A stretch of DNA of 64,000 bases from Nocardia arthritidis. GTDB taxonomy: Bacteria > Actinomycetota > Actinomycetes > Mycobacteriales > Mycobacteriaceae. Of this stretch, positions 7,197-16,214 are shown piece by piece; position 1 is the stretch's first letter, and every line of letters begins with the position of its first letter. Under the pieces are notes generated by a model that saw only the letters and a program-made list of their open reading frames with translations, did no database searches and was not told the DNA's origin. Position numbers and translations under genes: made by a program. The stretch covers positions 9,548,001-9,612,000 of the forward strand of contig NZ_CP046172.1 in the NCBI RefSeq assembly GCF_011801145.1, in the 5' to 3' direction.

Positions 7197-9002
7197 CTAT
7201 TTGCTCATGTATCCGTGCCCCCAGGAAGGGCCGTAGATCTCTGGGTCGGTGTCGATTAGTACTCCACGGAACTCCATTGCCATCAAGCGAGCGATCTCTT
7301 TTGCCCCCCATTGGGCTTTATTTGCCGGTATGGATGCGACGACTTCATCGTGTACCGGTAACCGTAGGTATGGAGTAAACCCGGCCTTGTGGAGGTTGAT
7401 AAGTCCTCGGCAAGTGACATCTCTCGATGTTGACTGAATCATGTAGTTGAGCGCCGAGTATGCGCGGTCCGGATCTACTGGCAGCCTACGGCCCGTGGGA
7501 GTAATCACGTAGCCGCTATTCTTCGCCTCGTTCTGAATCTTTTCAGAGAACTCGTCTACTTTCGGGTATGTTCTGTTGAAGCTTTCGAGAACACGCTTTG
7601 CGGCGAGGAAAGAAATACTCGCGTTCTCGGCTAACTTCTTAGCGCCACCGCCATAGGCAACCAAGAAATTCGCCATCTTGCCGACCTTGCGGTCAACGCC
7701 CGCAGCATCAGCGGTTACCTGATGAAGATCGGCATTCGTGGCGAAGGCTTCTCGCATAGTTGGATCGCCGGACAATGCCGCCAACACTCGTAATTCTTGC
7801 GCCTTGTAGTCCACGCTAACGATGGTTTGGCCCGGGTCTGCGATAAAGCAGCGCCGTACCATCCAATCCCCCGAGGGCAGTGTTTGAGCCGGAATGCCCT
7901 GGATGCTCATCCGGGCCGTACGTGCCCTTAGAGGAAGGATTGAGGGGTGGACACGGCCGTTGCTGTCCATGCCTTTGAGAAACCCATCAATCCATGTAGT
8001 TCGCCACTTCCTAGCCCGTTTAGCTTCGGTTACCGCTGCCGCGAGGTGCCCCGGACTACCGACCTCCGGTGTATCGGTTAGAAGCGAATCGAGCAGCTTC
8101 TTATCGACCTTCCGCTTTCCGGTGTTTGTAAACTCCGTGAACCGATGCCCTAGTCCTTCTAGGGCATCGGCTACCTGCTCACTGGAGTTGACCGAGTCCA
8201 CATCAAAGAAGGTTTCTGCGTGCCAAACCGCCTCTTCTTCTTCGATGGTCAGCCGGGTACGAAGATCCAACGTGTACTCGACATCGAGTTTGAAACCCGC
8301 GCGTTCCATGTACGAGCAGATTTCCGCGAGCTTGTGCTCGTATCCGATCAGATGCCGCGAGTAGTGCGGCACGAGCGGGTTAAGCTTCCAATACAGCCGG
8401 ATAGCTAGGATCGGGTCCATACCGGCGTACATGGTGTAATCCGGATGGTCGATACCAATGCTGGACCAAATCCGGTCTTTCGTTGTTTTATGTTCCTTGG
8501 CCAGTCGAGCCATTAGACCCTTAACCTCATCGGCGACCACCGGGTCTATGTGCTCCCTAATCAGCTGCTCTAGGCCGTGTCCTGTACCGCCTTCTTCTTG
8601 TCCACGCGGGTCGGCGAGATGGGCAATAATCCTGGTATCTGTGACCTTGGACCAAAGCTGTTCCATTGGCATCTCTAGATGCCTGTCGAAAACCTGGAGA
8701 TCGAAAGCCGCGTTATGAAGTACAGGGTGTTCGAGTCGTTCTAGCGCGAGCCGTGCGGCTTGATAGAATTTGGAGCCTTTCTCGACCGGGATAACCCAGC
8801 CGTCCCATTCGCTACCGAACTGGACTGTGCGTAGTCGATTCGTGTCCGCGTAGATGTCGAGGCCAGTGGTTTCCGAGTCCACCCCGATAGGAAGTTCGGC
8901 TACGGCCGTCAGCCATTCCCAGAATGTGGCGAGATCTTCATCATTTTCTGGTACCCGCACCGTGACGGGTTCGGACCCGATTCTGTACGGGTATTCGCGC
9001 AA
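7197..9002 (-). CDS. polA: Phage DNA polymerase I, intact copy (copy 1)
   Basis: The 601-residue family A polymerase has a 3'-5' exonuclease domain (DSETTG about residue 42, HNAAFD, YAGMDPILAIR) and a polymerase domain: motif A SVDYKAQELRVLAAL (about 398), motif B RKVGKMANFLVAYGGG and motif C VHDEV (about 550). There is no 5'-nuclease domain, as usual for phage enzymes. Motif A has KAQ where SQI is common. It starts at TTG, overlapping the HTH gene stop (ATGATTG). It would replicate phage DNA with primase and the RecA-like helicase further upstream. Copy 2 (17957-19760) has two one-base deletions. Confidence 0.95.
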   Translation of the reverse strand: MREYPYRIGSEPVTVRVPENDEDLATFWEWLTAVAELPIGVDSETTGLDIYADTNRLRTVQFGSEWDGWVIPVEKGSKFYQAARLALERLEHPVLHNAAFDLQVFDRHLEMPMEQLWSKVTDTRIIAHLADPRGQEEGGTGHGLEQLIREHIDPVVADEVKGLMARLAKEHKTTKDRIWSSIGIDHPDYTMYAGMDPILAIRLYWKLNPLVPHYSRHLIGYEHKLAEICSYMERAGFKLDVEYTLDLRTRLTIEEEEAVWHAETFFDVDSVNSSEQVADALEGLGHRFTEFTNTGKRKVDKKLLDSLLTDTPEVGSPGHLAAAVTEAKRARKWRTTWIDGFLKGMDSNGRVHPSILPLRARTARMSIQGIPAQTLPSGDWMVRRCFIADPGQTIVSVDYKAQELRVLAALSGDPTMREAFATNADLHQVTADAAGVDRKVGKMANFLVAYGGGAKKLAENASISFLAAKRVLESFNRTYPKVDEFSEKIQNEAKNSGYVITPTGRRLPVDPDRAYSALNYMIQSTSRDVTCRGLINLHKAGFTPYLRLPVHDEVVASIPANKAQWGAKEIARLMAMEFRGVLIDTDPEIYGPSWGHGYMSK

Positions 9003-9269
9003 TCATTCCGCCTTGTGATAGGTGCCGTTGATCGTTCGCGAAATCGTCGCTTTGTTCACGTCGAACGATTCGGCGAGCATCCGATGCGGGTAACCTTGCC
9101 CACCCAAGCGGCGGATAAGCTCGACCTCTCTTGCGCTCAGCTTCTTCCGGTTATCAGTCTTTCGTCTAAGCTCGGTGTTCTCTCGTTCCAGCTCGGAAAT
9201 CCGGCGCTTCAAGGTCTCGATGTCTGCCGGTTCAGCAAGAAGAGAACCCGGAATATAATTCCAACTCAT
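9003..9269 (-). CDS. Coiled-coil plus helix-turn-helix protein (copy 1)
   Basis: In this 88-residue protein, residues 17-42 form a heptad-rich coiled coil (IETLKRRISELERENTELRRK). Residues 46-85 form a resolvase-type HTH (LSAREVELIRRLGGQGYPHRMLAESFDVNKATISRTINGTYHK). It probably binds DNA as a dimer. It is directly coupled to the polymerase gene. Role unknown; it is not the cluster A immunity repressor, which is at 28758. Copy 2 at 19761-20027. Confidence 0.6.
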   Translation of the reverse strand: MSWNYIPGSLLAEPADIETLKRRISELERENTELRRKTDNRKKLSAREVELIRRLGGQGYPHRMLAESFDVNKATISRTINGTYHKAE

Positions 9270-9313
9270 AGCGGTACCTCAATGGTTAGAAGTGATCAAA
9301 CGGGTAACGAATG

Positions 9314-9571
9314 TCAGGATTCGGTTTCCTCGGCCAAAGCAAGTCGAATGTCTTCCTCGGTAAGCCGGGAAGTGGAGAAGAACACGACGTGATCAAAGTT
9401 GAAAGTGATCTGCCCGTCTTCCATGTTGTCCGTGATCAGGACAAGAGTTCGTTCTTTCTCGTCGAACTGGGCGAAGGTTCCCGGGAAGTACAGTGGGCCT
9501 TGCTCAAGCCCGACCGTGACCATGCTGATAGAGCCGTCATCATTAGGGATGAAGCCAAACGGATAGTTCAT
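9314..9571 (-). CDS. Small unknown early protein (copy 1)
   Basis: The 85-residue protein starts MNYPFGFIPNDDGS and ends LTEEDIRLALAEETES. The ATG at 9571 has GAAAGGCG upstream. The longer frame to 9889 would run through the hairpin at 9592-9620 and a stoperator, so it is rejected. I recognise no family. The acidic C-terminus is typical of small actinophage proteins. Copy 2 at 20072-20329. Confidence 0.6.
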   Translation of the reverse strand: MNYPFGFIPNDDGSISMVTVGLEQGPLYFPGTFAQFDEKERTLVLITDNMEDGQITFNFDHVVFFSTSRLTEEDIRLALAEETES

Positions 9572-9591
9572 CAACGCCTTTCGTGTAGTAA

Positions 9592-9620
9592 GGGGCCGGA
9601 GCAGGAATCTCTCCGGCCCC
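9592..9620. terminator. Hairpin terminator (copy 1)
   Basis: GGGGCCGGAG pairs with CTCCGGCCCC (10 bp) around CAGGAATCT. It follows the gene ending at 9672 and lies beside the stoperator at 9653. Repeated at 20350-20378. Confidence 0.7.
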
Positions 9621-9652
9621 GGTCGACCCGGTCCGGGACACATACCCGGGCA

Positions 9653-9665
9653 GTTATCTGTCAAC
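9653..9665 (+). promoter_or_regulatory. Stoperator (copy 1)
   Basis: Exact 13-mer GTTATCTGTCAAC in the intergenic gap between the 9672 and 9571 genes. The leftward strand reads TTGACA. It is opposed to transcription, like the other right-arm sites. Confidence 0.85.
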
Positions 9666-9671
9666 TTTTGG

Positions 9672-10142
9672 CTAGAAGAAGACCGGGCTATCGTTCGAGC
9701 CTTGGGGCGGCATCCAGGCTTGCCAGGTTTTTCCGTTCTTCTTAGAGATGCCGGTCTTATAGACCCAGTCCGGCCCTGGTGCTTCGGGAGCGCCATCCGG
9801 TGGTGCTTGCCGTGCGGGCCGCTGGGCTTGCCCATTGCCGGAAGGCTTGTTACTGCTCGGGGCGTACTCGGCGAACTTTTGGGCGGCAAGCTGGGTCATC
9901 CGCATCAGTTCCACCGATCCCTTGACTAGTGCTTCCGCTTCTTCGATGGAATCGGCGTGGTGGACAATCCAGGGTGCTTCATAACCAGGGCCGCCCTTGA
10001 GGGTGACAACTACTTTGCTTTCGGCGGTAACGATGGAGTTGGGAGTGTTCGAGGGCGCTTTGTGGTTCCCGGTGGCTGCTGTGGAGGCTCCGGCGTTAGG
10101 CTCGTCGGCCGGTGCGGAAGCGAACGGGTCATAGTCGGTCAA
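9672..10142 (-). CDS. Unknown phage protein with conserved C-terminal tail (copy 1)
   Basis: The 156-residue protein starts at TTG 10142 (TDYDPFASAP), with AAAGG upstream. A longer frame to 10196 would include an inverted repeat and is less likely. A central globular part (SKVVVTLKGGPGYEAPWIVHHADSIEEAEALV) precedes a Pro/Gln-rich linker and a C-terminus (KTGISKKNGKTWQAWMPPQ, ending DSPVFF). Folded core, disordered linker and terminal acidic/aromatic tip suggest an SSB-like nucleic-acid protein, but I cannot place it in a named family. Copy 2 at 20430-20900. Confidence 0.6.
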   Translation of the reverse strand: MTDYDPFASAPADEPNAGASTAATGNHKAPSNTPNSIVTAESKVVVTLKGGPGYEAPWIVHHADSIEEAEALVKGSVELMRMTQLAAQKFAEYAPSSNKPSGNGQAQRPARQAPPDGAPEAPGPDWVYKTGISKKNGKTWQAWMPPQGSNDSPVFF

Positions 10143-10170
10143 AGAGAGAAACCTTTTCTCGTAAGAACTT

Positions 10171-10192
10171 CGCCAGCTCGGACGAGCTGGCG
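10171..10192. terminator. Perfect hairpin between early genes (copy 1)
   Basis: CGCCAGCTCG and CGAGCTGGCG form a 10-bp stem around GA, just after the 10209 gene. Repeated at 20929-20950. Confidence 0.55.
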
Positions 10193-10208
10193 ACAAGGGG
10201 AGGTTTGA

Positions 10209-10448
10209 TTAATCCTTCAGTGCTCGGATCAGATCCGCGAAGTCGCCCTTATAGGTGAACTCCTTGGTGCTTCGGTTAGAGTCGCGATACGCGATGTCGA
10301 TAACGGCGTACTCGTATCGGCATGTGTCGCAATAGCCGTCATCGACGGTTCGATCACTGAAGGAAATAACTTCCTTGACGTCAAGACACTCGGTCTTGCG
10401 CAGGTACTCGGCAACCGCTTTCAGGAATTCATCGCTGTAGATTTTCAC
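10209..10448 (-). CDS. Small unknown protein with Cys pair (copy 1)
   Basis: The 79-residue protein starts MKIYSDEFLKAVAEYLRK and contains GYCDTCRYEYAVIDIAY, one CxxC. It starts 34 bases after the membrane-protein stop and runs in the same direction as its neighbours. No family recognised. Copy 2 at 20967-21206. Confidence 0.6.
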   Translation of the reverse strand: MKIYSDEFLKAVAEYLRKTECLDVKEVISFSDRTVDDGYCDTCRYEYAVIDIAYRDSNRSTKEFTYKGDFADLIRALKD

Positions 10449-10482
10449 CTGGTCTCCGATCGGCTTAGTGTGTTGTTGGTTG

Positions 10483-10686
10483 TCAGTCGTCCTCTACGAG
10501 GCTGACGATTCCCAAGATGATCAGTCCGATAAGCCCGATCGAAACCACAATCATGTATGGCCCGAGAATCAGCCACCAAGGAAGCGGGGTTACTCCGGAG
10601 AAGTTCAACGCTAGTGTGCTGATTGTCCACGCGTTCAGCAGGAAGCCCAGCACCGCGCCACTGTGGTTGTCGATACTGCTACTCAC
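10483..10686 (-). CDS. Small two-helix membrane protein (copy 1)
   Basis: The 67-residue product starts at GTG 10686, which overlaps the stop of the sigma-like gene (GTGAGTAG). Hydrophobic stretches at about residues 10-30 and 38-62 (WWLILGPYMIVVSIGLIGLIILGIVSL) predict two membrane helices. A longer frame to 10878 runs through the upstream gene and is not needed. Function unknown. Copy 2 at 21241-21444. Confidence 0.55.
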   Translation of the reverse strand: MSSSIDNHSGAVLGFLLNAWTISTLALNFSGVTPLPWWLILGPYMIVVSIGLIGLIILGIVSLVEDD

Positions 10687-11432
10687 TCCAGCAATCCTCT
10701 CGGTCGTTCTCGTGCCAGGTTTCGATACGAGCGGGACGCTCGCGCGGGTACATTTCGGGTTGCACCCAAGACCGGTACATGTCGATGCCCGGGATGCCAT
10801 TGAACTCGGAGTCAAAGATGTTTTGAGAGTTGTTGACCGCTTCGGGGAACACTCGACGTTTCGAGCCCGGACCGTCATTGAGGGTTCGGAACGCTTTACC
10901 CTCGGAATATTCCTCGTAAGTCACTGCCTCGGAGGGAATAGCTCGGTCGAACTTCTGTCGCAAAACCCGATTCGTTTCCTCTGCGAGTGCGGTAACGGCC
11001 CGAGATAGCCTTGTCCGATCAGCGCCCGCCTTGGGCTGTTCATGCCGAGGTAGCGCGCCTCGATCGCTGCCGCGTAGTCGGGGTTCCGTATTCTGAGTGA
11101 ATCGAGGCCGGCGGTCATATCGTCTATCAACTCGGACCAAAGCGTTTCACCGCTGAGCGCATTCTTTATATCCTCCGCCGAGTATTTGATCTGGCTGGAG
11201 AATCGAGCGTTGGCTTCCCGCTTTACCGAAGCAATCCTATGAGCCTGCATAGTGGTAAGCCGCGCCGCTAGCGGGTAATCGGATTCGCTGATTTTTGCTT
11301 GCACGGCGGGGCTCCCAAGTACCAGAGCCACAGCTCTTGCGCCAGGTCGTCAGCCTCAACAACACCCGGCCATGAATAGACAACCGAGTCCGCGGACTTC
11401 TTGAACAGTTTGTTTAGATCCTCAGTGCTCAT
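10679..11432 (-). pseudogene. Sigma-factor-like gene, frameshifted copy (copy 1)
   Basis: Same gene as 21437-22192 but with one base missing in CCC near 11044 and one in CCCC near 11314, splitting the frame. The deletions look like consensus errors, not evolutionary decay. Confidence 0.85.
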
Positions 11433-11441
11433 ACTCTCCAA

Positions 11442-11454
11442 GTTATCTGTCAAC
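11442..11454 (+). promoter_or_regulatory. Stoperator (copy 1)
   Basis: Exact GTTATCTGTCAAC, 9 bases upstream of the ATG of the sigma-like gene and overlapping the end of the metallophosphoesterase gene. Confidence 0.85.
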
Positions 11455-12218
11455 TAATCGACCAAACCGAGCCGTCTACGATGAACTTCTTATGCTCGAT
11501 TTTACCGGCACCGCGTTAGTATGCTGTCCGTCCAATTCAAGGAGTCCAAATCCCTGCTGCCAGTTCGCGGCGGCACCGTTGAGATAACCTGCGAGTTGCA
11601 TATTCATGAGATTGCCCACCTCGAAGCCCCACAGAACTTTACTGACCCGGCCGTCATATCCATATGAATGCGGCTGAAGCCTAGCCGGTGGGTGTGCCCC
11701 ATGACCACACTCTTATGAAACCTTTTCGCGGCGTTGAGGGCGGTTTTACCGGCTTCCTGGCTGATTCGGATACCGCCGAGATGCCCGTGTGTGGAAATCC
11801 ATCCCGGAGCAATCGGATAGAAACCCGGCGCCAAGCTGATACCGAACCCGTCGAAGTCACACAGTTTATCGATATCGAAAACGTCGGTGCCAGACAGGGC
11901 AGGAGAGTACTTGTCTAGATAAATCCTGGGGCGTTCATCGTGGTTTCCTTCGTGGGCCATAACCCGGCCGTCGTAGACGGTTCGCAGTGGCTCGAACAGC
12001 TCACGTTTGGCCAGCTCGACATCCGCGTAAATGCTACCTTCGAATTCACCGCGAGTGTCTTTGTTCCACCTGCTCGGCTGCGGGAAATCGAGGACATCAC
12101 CGATAAGAACAACCTCATCGGGTTGCGTGTCTCCAATGAACTGGATAACCGATTTCAACGCCCTACGGTCATGGAAAGGAATCTGTAGATCCGGGACGAC
12201 AACGATTCTCTTTGTCAA
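11450..12218 (-). pseudogene. Metallophosphoesterase gene, frameshifted copy (copy 1)
   Basis: Corresponds to 22210-22980. One T is missing near 11499 and one C near 11681, so the last third is out of frame. The N-terminal motifs are intact. Confidence 0.85.
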
Positions 12219-12677
12219 GCAATCACCTCTGTATATGGGCCAAACACATCGTTGACAGGCGGCCCTTCAACCGTCCACCATTTATCCCCATCGTTATCGG
12301 TCACTACCTGTACCTCACGGGGTATATCGCGAACCGTTCGAACATGCGCGGGACCGTGCGAGCTGCCGCCTCTCTGTAGTCGACGAGCCGGACAACTTCC
12401 TCGGTCGGCTTATCCGGACCGCACCACCCAGGAACCGCGGAGTCTTTCCCAAGCTTCCGGCGCTGCGGGGTTGAAGTCGATAACCTCAAGGCGATACAGC
12501 TCGCGAGCTGATACCACAGCCCTTATCGAGGTCTTCGATAAGAGTATCCGGGCTCTTCTCCCCGGCCCGCACCACATACTTAGCGGCGTTGAACCGATTC
12601 CCGGGAAGATGCTCGATAAGGTCGATAAGCTGAGCGCCGTGACGCTGGTAGTGGCTGGGGTTGATAGCATCACTCAC
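12215..12677 (-). pseudogene. DUF3310 gene, frameshifted copy (copy 1)
   Basis: Corresponds to 22977-23444. Five single bases are missing relative to copy 2 (near 12325, 12427, 12437, 12509 and 12525). Confidence 0.85.
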
Positions 12678-12819
12678 AGTCGTTTTCCCTTTCGATCTGA
12701 TCAACCCATCCATCCGACTCGTCTCCGTAATCTTGGGCATGGATGCCGTCAAAGACTTCGCCCAGATGGCAGTCACATACCGGAGATTCACATTCGTAGT
12801 AGTCGTCAAGATCAAGCAT
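12670..12819 (-). CDS. 49-residue acidic Cys-rich peptide (copy 1)
   Basis: Copy of 23437-23586 (MLDLDDYYECESPVCDCHLG). The frame is intact here although its neighbours are shifted. Confidence 0.55.
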   Translation of the reverse strand: MLDLDDYYECESPVCDCHLGEVFDGIHAQDYGDESDGWVDQIERENDCE

Positions 12820-12821
12820 GG

Positions 12822-13088
12822 CTAATGGTCACCTTTGACCAGATAACGAAGTGCCTCGATATCGTCCGGGCGGAACCCGGACACGCACCCTGCTTGCCGT
12901 TGACGTTCCACTCGACAACCGGAAGTTCTTTGTAGCCCTGCGCTGTCAGCGCTTCTTGAACTTGCGGATTACGAGATGTGTTGATTCGGCAAACGGTATA
13001 CCGTGCTTCATCAAGTAATTTTGGTTGCCTTACAGGGTTGGCAATTATCTTTGGTGTAAACCGTGATGTCGTAGTAGAGATCTGTCAT
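12822..13088 (-). pseudogene. NrdH-type glutaredoxin gene, frameshifted copy (copy 1)
   Basis: Corresponds to 23589-23858. Three single bases are missing (near 12874, 12983 and 13015). Confidence 0.85.
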
Positions 13089-13218
13089 GCAATCCTGTCC
13101 AATAATGGCCGATGTAGTTCAATGGTCGAAAGTTGCTCCGACCAGGGCTTTAGCTCCAATTCCGGCCATTCAATCAGCACCAAGTCAGCACGGTAGTTAG
13201 ATCGTGTTGACTCCGTCC

Positions 13219-14421
13219 TCATTCGGCCCATAGCGCCGCCTCAAGCGCGAGCTTCGCGGCCAAGTCCATTGCCGGTACAAGGTGGCCGTAGATGTCACCC
13301 GTCACCTGAATACTCCGGTGCCCGAGCCATCTACTGACGTTCAAAATCGGAACCTTGTTGGCCAGGGCCGTGCTTGCGTAGAAGTGCCGCAAGTGGTGGG
13401 GATGGTAGAGCGGCTTCCCATCAGGGGTCACTAATCCAGTCTTTTTCTGAGCTTTAAAGAAGTAGTACTGAAAGTGACTCTTGTTAAGCAGCTTGCCGCC
13501 CGCACGGTGAATGGCGACTTCTTCGTGAAAGGTAGTCTTGCCCGCTTGCGCAGTCCGACGAACACAGCCGTACTTGCGCGTATGTGCGTCAAGCTCCTCC
13601 AGAAGCGACGGCGCAGCAGGTGAGTCCCGGTATTCCCCCTCCGCCCGGTGCTTAAGCGCCCGTAGCCGAGGCTCAGTCTCGTAGCTCGTCTGCCAGCGAA
13701 TCCGGAAGTCGCCACCCCGGACCGTGGTTGGTCCAAGAGCTAGAGACTCACTAAGCCTCATACCGGCCCCGCTCTGGGCTAGGACGGCAAGTTTGAGGGT
13801 CGGCTCGATAGCGTCCGCGATAAGCCAAACATGCTCCGCTGAGGGGATCTCGTCGTCGTCCACGGCCCGACCGCTAACACGGGGCAGTGCTAGAGGTGCC
13901 TTCGGGTCGGCAGCTGGGTTGGTGCCCCGTACTTCTTCAGCCACGGCAGCATTGAACATGCCCCGGATCTTGGCTATCCAGTCAGCGATAGTCCGTGGCT
14001 CGTAACCACATTCTTGCAGGTAGACAACGAACGCTTGTAGATCGCTCGGTGGGATTGCAGCCATGTCCGTGTCCTGCCCTAACTGGGCATACAGCCGATT
14101 TTCGAAGAACCATTCGTAGTCGCGCCGTATCCGATCGGACAGCATACGACCGCCAAGCCACTTGTCGCCCCAAGCCTTGAGCGTGTACTTCGGGCGTTGG
14201 ACAGATACAATCCCCTCTAGCTTGTCGTTTTCAACCTTCGTAGCAAAGGCATCCGCGCCGTCTGGGCCGGTCTTCTTAGGAAACGTCTTCTCACGTTGTC
14301 TACCGGATCGACCACCGTTCTCCCGGTACCTAACCGTCCAGGGATGGCCGCAGCGTGCCTTATCGCACGGGTAATTCTTGTTGTCCTCGTCGGACTTGCA
14401 TTTCTGGAAGACAGTAGCCAT
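13219..14421 (-). CDS. int: Tyrosine-family phage integrase (copy 2)
   Basis: Identical 400-residue protein to 2459-3661, with the same R-H-x-x-R-Y signature. In a single-copy reading of the locus only one integrase exists. Confidence 0.95.
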   Translation of the reverse strand: MATVFQKCKSDEDNKNYPCDKARCGHPWTVRYRENGGRSGRQREKTFPKKTGPDGADAFATKVENDKLEGIVSVQRPKYTLKAWGDKWLGGRMLSDRIRRDYEWFFENRLYAQLGQDTDMAAIPPSDLQAFVVYLQECGYEPRTIADWIAKIRGMFNAAVAEEVRGTNPAADPKAPLALPRVSGRAVDDDEIPSAEHVWLIADAIEPTLKLAVLAQSGAGMRLSESLALGPTTVRGGDFRIRWQTSYETEPRLRALKHRAEGEYRDSPAAPSLLEELDAHTRKYGCVRRTAQAGKTTFHEEVAIHRAGGKLLNKSHFQYYFFKAQKKTGLVTPDGKPLYHPHHLRHFYASTALANKVPILNVSRWLGHRSIQVTGDIYGHLVPAMDLAAKLALEAALWAE

Positions 14422-14474
14422 CTCTACTCCTCCTCCATAAGCTCAGTCTGACCAAGCACTGGCATTACTCGTTC

Positions 14475-14660
14475 CTACTCTCCGTAATGGGCATCCAGAT
14501 AGGCCACGACATCCCGCTCACGGAAGCGGAGAAGCCTCCCAACCTTCTGCGATTTAAGGCCCCATATCCGGTACTTGTTCTTGACAGTGATTTCGCTGAC
14601 CTTGAGCCATTCGGCTACTTCTTGAGGGGTCAGAAGGCGGTTGCTTCCGCCTGGAGACAT
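14475..14660 (-). CDS. xis: Excisionase-like protein (copy 2)
   Basis: Identical to 3715-3900: 61 residues, MerR/HTH_17-type DNA-binding motif, upstream of int. Confidence 0.75.
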   Translation of the reverse strand: MSPGGSNRLLTPQEVAEWLKVSEITVKNKYRIWGLKSQKVGRLLRFRERDVVAYLDAHYGE

Positions 14661-14798
14661 AGATACCGGTCCTTATGTGCGGGTGTCTACTAATCCCAAA
14701 TTGGCTCGGAGTTAACTAAGCAACGTTGCTTGACTGGCATTCACACGGCCAACTACATTGCCTGGGTCTGGGAAGAGACCACGAGTACCCGAACGAGA

Positions 14799-14832
14799 AC
14801 AGGCCCCGATGCTCGGATGCATCGGGGCCTGT
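14799..14832. terminator. Strong hairpin upstream of xis (copy 2)
   Basis: Same 14-bp perfect stem as 4039-4072. Confidence 0.75.
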
Positions 14833-14923
14833 GTTCGGGGTAATCAGACTAGGGGCGGCTCAGCTCCTAGTTGATCCGGTAAAGCGTAGCAGGCATATGG
14901 GTAGCTGCCCTGCATCACCACGC

Positions 14924-16213
14924 TTACGCGGCGTCGGCAAGATCTTCGCCCTGACTCGACTCCAGATCATCAACACCCGTGTCGAGCATCTTGGTTTCGT
15001 GCTCCAAGAAGTCCGGAGACTTGGCCTTGAGCAGCTGGGGTGTCATCCCTTCGATACGAATGACAACACCTTCGTCTACCGTCTTGCCCGGGTCCAGCTG
15101 TACAGGTTGGTCGATGTAGGCGCAAACCCAATCGTCGGCATATCGCCGATTCATCCAAACATCTACGTCGAAGTCGTCCGCGTAGCCCGTCCAGAGAAGC
15201 GGGACGGTACTAAGACCTAGGTTTCGGCAAAACTCTTCTACCTGAGGCCAAGAGAGGTCAGTAACGATGCCTTGGGCGTTGACGTGTGCCACTCGGTAGA
15301 CGTAGAGCCGAGATTCACCTTTGGGTACTTGGTAGGTGTAGCCCTTCTGGATAGGTTCGTGGTCCGGTGTCCAGCCGATGAGTTCACCGAAGACCATATA
15401 ACCGGCAGGGATTAGTCCATCTAGCTTCTTACCGGCCCGAGTCCAGATATCCGACGAGTAGTAGTGAGTCGTGTGAGCGTTGGCATCCTTGATTACACGG
15501 CGGGAGCCGTAGACGTTGTCGTATTCGGTCTCTTGGATCTTGGCACCGATGAACCGGCCGAACCTATCGCGCAGGGTGAGCTTGCGCTTAACGATCGTGT
15601 TTCCGATACGGACGGAGCTGCCATGCAGCTTCTGAGTCACGTAAAGATAATCTCCGCCGTCGACGTTGTGCTGCATCCGCCACCAGTTACCCGTGTCGAT
15701 ATGCTGAGGGAAAAGCTTGCCATCCACCCGGCTGCGCTGGAGCTTCGGAACCTGACTGTTAGGCCCCTGCGGTTTCCGAACCTCATACTTACGGCAGATC
15801 TCAAATCCGCCGAGAGTATCGAACGTGTCGCCCTCCCGCAAAAGGCTCGTGTTCACTCCGGTGAACTCAAGCGACGATAGCGGCATAAACAGCGCGTTCG
15901 AACGATGGCCGCCGAGTCGGATTGCTTTCACTCGACGGTTATCCTCAAGATAGCCTTTCTGGCTGGGGTCTTCATTCATATGCTCGTGGCGGTAGAGGTT
16001 GTTGATCGACGCGTATTCATGGCTGAGTTGGACCTCTGCCGGGAAGAAAACTCCGAGGTCTCCGGGTTTCCAGCCTTTCGAGGCAATTGCTTGATGGCCG
16101 AACAAGGGCAGCGCCTCTATGCGATCACGGTTAGGAAGCGAAACCACCGCCTTGACCGAGGTTATGACGGCCGCATAGTTTTCGTTTTTTGGTTGGTGGA
16201 AGGTCAAGGCCAA
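14924..16213 (-). CDS. RNA ligase (copy 2)
   Basis: Identical to 4164-5453: KLHGSS nucleophile motif, FGELIGW, DEGVVIRI and LLKAKSPDF. Confidence 0.85.
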   Translation of the reverse strand: MALTFHQPKNENYAAVITSVKAVVSLPNRDRIEALPLFGHQAIASKGWKPGDLGVFFPAEVQLSHEYASINNLYRHEHMNEDPSQKGYLEDNRRVKAIRLGGHRSNALFMPLSSLEFTGVNTSLLREGDTFDTLGGFEICRKYEVRKPQGPNSQVPKLQRSRVDGKLFPQHIDTGNWWRMQHNVDGGDYLYVTQKLHGSSVRIGNTIVKRKLTLRDRFGRFIGAKIQETEYDNVYGSRRVIKDANAHTTHYYSSDIWTRAGKKLDGLIPAGYMVFGELIGWTPDHEPIQKGYTYQVPKGESRLYVYRVAHVNAQGIVTDLSWPQVEEFCRNLGLSTVPLLWTGYADDFDVDVWMNRRYADDWVCAYIDQPVQLDPGKTVDEGVVIRIEGMTPQLLKAKSPDFLEHETKMLDTGVDDLESSQGEDLADAA

Positions 16214-16214
16214 T

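Larger units (their letters stand above)
2347..13106. repeat. Tandem direct repeat, copy 1 (10,760 bp)
   Basis: This block is repeated immediately to the right at 13107-23876. The left edge is the sequence GGCCGATGTAGTTC and the right edge lies in the 3' end of the primase gene. The junction at 13106/13107 has only one base of homology. Compared with copy 2, copy 1 lacks 12 single bases, all between about 11044 and 13015, which breaks four genes there. I saw no substitutions. Confidence 0.97.

Noticed and set aside
9003..9269. Second immunity repressor
   Set aside because: The protein has an HTH but lacks the RDHGE / LEFDP / LLIRVN blocks of the cluster A repressor and is coupled to the polymerase gene.
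12250..12262. Stoperator in the DUF3310 gene (GTTGACAGGC; also in copy 2 near 23012)
   Set aside because: Only the CTGTCAAC half matches and it lies inside coding sequence.
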